Shown here piece after piece: positions 61,307 to 64,000 of a DNA stretch of 64,000 bases. The notes beneath the pieces were generated by a model that did not search any database, had not been told where the DNA came from, and saw only the letters and a list, made by a program, of their open reading frames with translations. Source of the stretch: Xylophilus sp. Leaf220 (lineage in GTDB: Bacteria; Pseudomonadota; Gammaproteobacteria; Burkholderiales; Burkholderiaceae_C); NCBI RefSeq assembly GCF_001421705.1, contig NZ_LMKO01000026.1, forward strand, positions 16,493 through 80,492, in the 5' to 3' direction. How positions within the stretch are numbered: position 1 is the stretch's first letter; every line of letters starts with the position of its first letter. A program made the position numbers and the translations under genes.

Positions 61307-62601
61307 GGTTGGAGCGTTACGCGGTGCCGCTGGTGTCGGCGGCGGCCTTTCTCGTCCCCGGGCTGGCCCTGTGGCTGCCGTCGGGCTACTCCATGGGCGC
61401 GGCGATGCTGCTGCTCGGCGCGCTGGTGCTGCTGCCGCTCGGCGACCGGCGCATCCGGCCGCTGGAGGGCTCCGGCTGGCTGGCGCTCTCGATCGTGGCG
61501 ATGGCGTTCTTCTGGCTGCTGGATTCGCGCTCGGGCCGGACCGACTGGGGCGGCTTCGACCGGCCCACCAAGTACATGATCGCGCTGCCCTGCCTGCTGC
61601 TGGTCCATGTCTATGCGCCGCGGGTCAGGCCGTTCTTCTGGGGCATCGCGATCGGCGCCGTCGGCAGCGGCGGCATCGCGCTCTACCAGCGCGCCGTCCA
61701 GCACCTGCCGCGGGCGATGGGCTACACCAACGCGATCCAGTTCGGCGACCTGGCGCTGCTGCTGGGGCTGATGTGCCTCACCCTGTTCGCTGTGCGGCCG
61801 CCCGGTTTCGCACGGCACTGGCAGCGCGCGGTGCTGCTGCTGGGGGCCTTGCTGGGCGGGCTGGCGTCGGTGCTGTCGGAGACGCGCGGCGGCTGGCTGG
61901 CGCTGGCGGTGGTGCTGCCGGTGCTGGTGGTGCTGCTCTGGTGCCACCTGCCGCACAAGCAGATGCTGCGGGTGCTGGCGGCGGCCGTGCTCGGCATCGG
62001 CCTGCTCGGCCTGACCCAGCCGCACATGATCGACCACCGCCTGGAAAAGGCCCGCACCGAGCTGCAGCAGTACGAGAAGGGCGACCAGGAGGTCACCTCC
62101 GTCGGCCAGCGGCTGTCGCACTGGAAGCTGGCCTGGCAGATGGGCTGGGACCGGCCCCTGACCGGCTGGACGCAGAACGGCTACGAGGTCGAGAAGGCCC
62201 GCCGCGTGCACGCCGGCCTGGCCCACCCCAGCGTGCTGAGCTTCAGCCATGCGCACAACGAGGTGCTCGACATCTTCGCCAAGCGCGGCCTGCCCGGCGT
62301 GGCGGCGCTGCTGTTCTTCTACGCGGTGCCGCTGTGGCTGTTCTGGCCGCGCCGACGGCTGCGCAACTGTCCCGACCCCGATCCGACCGCCCTGGCGCTG
62401 CGGGTGGTGGGCGTGCTGGTCCCCGTCTGCTGCATCGCCTTCGGGCTGACCCAGGTGTTCATGGCGCACAACAGCGGCAACATGTGCTACCTGTTCTTCA
62501 ACCTGCTGGTCTACGGCTGCCTGCGCGGCCACGAGGCACGCACCGCCGCCGCACTGCCCGCCACCGGAGCCACCGCCGATGCATGTCCTGCTCGTCAATA
62601 A
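61303..62601 (+). CDS. O-antigen ligase/polymerase family membrane protein
   Basis: A 432-residue protein with about 11 helices. The large periplasmic loop holds RLSHWKLAWQMGWDRPLTGW and HAHNEVLDIFAKRGLPG, the Wzy_C/WaaL-type signature with the essential His. Predicted to attach O-antigen to lipid A-core, or to polymerise glycan. ATGA overlap upstream and a 23-base overlap with the following glycosyltransferase indicate one operon. Confidence 0.9.
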   Translation: MRLERYAVPLVSAAAFLVPGLALWLPSGYSMGAAMLLLGALVLLPLGDRRIRPLEGSGWLALSIVAMAFFWLLDSRSGRTDWGGFDRPTKYMIALPCLLLVHVYAPRVRPFFWGIAIGAVGSGGIALYQRAVQHLPRAMGYTNAIQFGDLALLLGLMCLTLFAVRPPGFARHWQRAVLLLGALLGGLASVLSETRGGWLALAVVLPVLVVLLWCHLPHKQMLRVLAAAVLGIGLLGLTQPHMIDHRLEKARTELQQYEKGDQEVTSVGQRLSHWKLAWQMGWDRPLTGWTQNGYEVEKARRVHAGLAHPSVLSFSHAHNEVLDIFAKRGLPGVAALLFFYAVPLWLFWPRRRLRNCPDPDPTALALRVVGVLVPVCCIAFGLTQVFMAHNSGNMCYLFFNLLVYGCLRGHEARTAAALPATGATADACPARQ

Positions 62602-63568
62602 CTCGCCGATCCCGGTGTTCGCCTACGGCGGCACCGAGCGCGTCATCTGGGACCTGGGCCGGGCGCTGGTGCAGCGCGGACACCGGGTCAGCTACCTGGT
62701 GCCGGCGGGCTCGCACTGCGACTTCGCGACCCATGTGCTGCCGATCGACACCGAGCGGCCCTGGGCCGAGCAGGTGCCGGCGGACGTCGACATCGTCCAC
62801 TTCCAGTTCCACCCCAAGTTCGCATCCGAAGACGCGCTGGGCCGGCCCTACCTGGTGACCGAGCACGGCAATGCCCGCAAGGCCCGGCCGCTGCCGCTCA
62901 ACACCGTCTTCCTCTCGCGCGACCATGCGGCGCGCTACGGCTCCACCCGCTACGTGCACAACGGCCTCGACTGGTCGGCCTACGGGCCGGTCGATTTCGA
63001 GCGGCCGCGCGGGTACTACCACTTCCTCGGCAAGGCGGCGTGGCGGGTCAAGAACGTCGCCGGCGCGATCCAGGTGGCGCAGAAGGCCGGCGTGCTGCTG
63101 GACGTGCTGGGCGGCGACCGGCTCAACTGGAAACGCGGCTTTCGCTATACCTTCTCGCGCCGCATCCGCTTCCACGGCATGGTGGGCGGCGAGACCAAGA
63201 ACGCGCTGCTCAACGGCTCGCGCGGGATGGTCTTCCCGGTGCGCTGGCACGAGCCTTTCGGCTTGGCGATCATCGAGAGCCTGTACTTCGGCTGCCCGGT
63301 CTTCGCGACGCCCTACGGCGCCCTGCCCGAGCTGGTGCCGCACGACTGCGGCGTGCTGGCCGACAACGCCGACGCCCTGGCCGAGGCGGTGCGCGCCAAC
63401 CGCTTCGATCCGCGCCGCTGCCACGACCATGTCGTCCGACACTTCGGCGCCGACCGCATGGCCGCCGACTACCTGCAGGTCTACGAGCAGGTGCTCGCCG
63501 GCGAGAAGCTGCACGACACGCAGCCGGTGATCCAGGGGCAGGCGCGGGAACTGGCCTGGCGCAACTGA
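62579..63568 (+). CDS. Glycosyltransferase family 4
   Basis: A 329-residue GT-B enzyme. The acceptor-side domain starts MHVLLVNNSPIPVFAYGGTERVIWD, and the donor-side domain has the GT4 block HEPFGLAIIESLYFGCPVFAT with the E-x7-E-like pair. It completes a three-gene LPS or polysaccharide block with the ligase-like and GT2 genes. Sugar specificity is unknown. Confidence 0.93.
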   Translation: MHVLLVNNSPIPVFAYGGTERVIWDLGRALVQRGHRVSYLVPAGSHCDFATHVLPIDTERPWAEQVPADVDIVHFQFHPKFASEDALGRPYLVTEHGNARKARPLPLNTVFLSRDHAARYGSTRYVHNGLDWSAYGPVDFERPRGYYHFLGKAAWRVKNVAGAIQVAQKAGVLLDVLGGDRLNWKRGFRYTFSRRIRFHGMVGGETKNALLNGSRGMVFPVRWHEPFGLAIIESLYFGCPVFATPYGALPELVPHDCGVLADNADALAEAVRANRFDPRRCHDHVVRHFGADRMAADYLQVYEQVLAGEKLHDTQPVIQGQARELAWRN

Positions 63569-63618
63569 CGGGCATGGGATCGGGATTGCCCCTTGGCATC
63601 CGTGTGCGCTGGTCGGGG

Positions 63619-63684
63619 CTTTTCGAGGTAAATAGTGGCTGTGGTCGGCGTCGTTCGCTGGCTTCTAGCTATTGTTTTTGTAGC
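63619..63684 (-). repeat. Two-hairpin intergenic repeat, family A, copy 8
   Basis: Read on the minus strand: GCTACAAAAACAATAGCT hairpin, AGAA, GCCAGC...GCCGAC weak hairpin, CACAGCCACTATTTACC. The second stem is degraded compared with other copies. Confidence 0.6.
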
Positions 63685-63757
63685 GATCGACTGGGTTTTG
63701 AGGTTGTGGGGTTTGTTGGCGCGGTGGAAGGTTGGAGTGGGCCGGGCTCGCGCCGAC

Positions 63758-63827
63758 GGCGTGCTCTGCTCCGCGACTGTCCCCCGGCCTGCGGCCTCCT
63801 CCTCGATGTCGCTGCGCAGAGCACGCC
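63758..63827. repeat. 12-base inverted repeat near the window end
   Basis: GGCGTGCTCTGC and its exact complement with a 46-base GC-rich interior that contains smaller palindromes (CCGGCCTGCGG). Possibly another dispersed palindromic element; only one copy is seen. Confidence 0.5.
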
Positions 63828-64000
63828 ATCGTCACGATCCCTCTCGGGTGCTTGATCGACGGTGATCAGGCGGTTGCTTGCGATGGGCACGGCTTCCTTC
63901 GCTGGACGTCGAAGCACACAGGGTGCCAGCGAAGAGCGCTAGTCGCTGATCCGACCCGCACGCCGCGACGCTTCCAGGGTCGGGAGCGTCGGGTGACCCC

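Larger units (their letters stand above)
63569..64000. other. 432-base terminal region without a recognised gene
   Basis: Contains a family A repeat copy (63619-63684) and a 12-base inverted repeat GGCGTGCTCTGC/GCAGAGCACGCC (63758-63769 and 63816-63827) enclosing 46 bases. Open frames here are short and compositionally random. No promoter, tRNA or terminator is clear; the next gene presumably lies outside the window. Confidence 0.6.

Noticed and set aside
63669..63917. An 82-codon minus-strand frame near the window end
   Set aside because: Runs through the inverted repeat, low-complexity Arg/Pro/Ser, no ribosome site.

Overview
This is about 64 kb of very GC-rich DNA (roughly 70% G+C by eye) with tightly packed, often overlapping genes. 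Gene content and order (UreDABJCEFG with a HupE/UreJ protein, MetX-MetW, TauD plus sulfonate ABC genes, LplT, zf-CHCC protein, PPK2) and a family of short two-hairpin intergenic repeats all suggest a beta-proteobacterium of the Comamonadaceae (Variovorax/Acidovorax/Xylophilus-like). No rRNA, tRNA, CRISPR array, transposase or phage gene was recognised.

Layout. 1-2.2 kb: the 3' part of an RND outer-membrane channel gene and a secreted alpha/beta-hydrolase-like protein. 2.2-11 kb: a complete urease cluster on the minus strand (ureD, ureA, ureJ/hupE, ureB, ureC, ureE, ureF, ureG). It is interrupted by an inverted lower-GC IPTL-CTERM protein gene between ureD and ureA and by a yefM-yoeB toxin-antitoxin pair between ureC and ureE, and it is followed by a PIN-domain gene overlapping the ureG stop. 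UreE carries a very long histidine-rich tail, and an RcnB-like periplasmic protein lies divergent to ureD, so nickel handling is a theme. 11-13 kb: an RlmL-type RNA methyltransferase and a DUF4197 protein. 13-21 kb: a divalent-metal HME-RND efflux operon (czcCBA type) divergent from a two-component system. 21-25.9 kb: DJ-1/PfpI protein, old yellow enzyme, GST, DUF1328 and a transglutaminase-like protein. 25.9-27.8 kb: a SAM-II-like riboswitch and terminator ahead of metX-metW. 27.8-31 kb: a small exported protein, OsmC, an FMN-dependent oxidoreductase and an MmcB-like nuclease-fold protein.

31-38.4 kb holds what I consider the most interesting unit: a LacI-family regulator of PtxS type with two matching palindromic operators, one before its own start and one before an operon of four ABC-transporter genes plus kguE, kguK and kguD homologues. 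This looks like a 2-ketogluconate (or related sugar-acid) pathway in which the usual MFS carrier is replaced by a polar-amino-acid-family ABC importer whose binding protein lacks the amino-group-binding aspartate.

38.4-41.7 kb: chemoreceptor, small membrane protein, PPK2. 41.8-50.4 kb: a sulfonate/organosulfur cluster with three binding proteins, two permeases, one ATPase, a TauD-type dioxygenase and an FMN-dependent (LLM) monooxygenase. 50.6-64 kb: a beta-hydroxyacid-dehydrogenase-type protein, DUF2383 protein, alanine racemase with a coupled membrane protein, LplT, DMT transporter, cytoplasmic trehalase, IlvE, zf-CHCC protein and a three-gene LPS/polysaccharide block (GT2, O-antigen-ligase-like, GT4).

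A repeat family with a GCTAT...ATAGC hairpin followed by a GCCGGC...GCCGGC hairpin occurs at eight intergenic sites. A second repeat family occurs in the kgu operon and also encodes part of the N-terminus of one sulfonate-binding protein.
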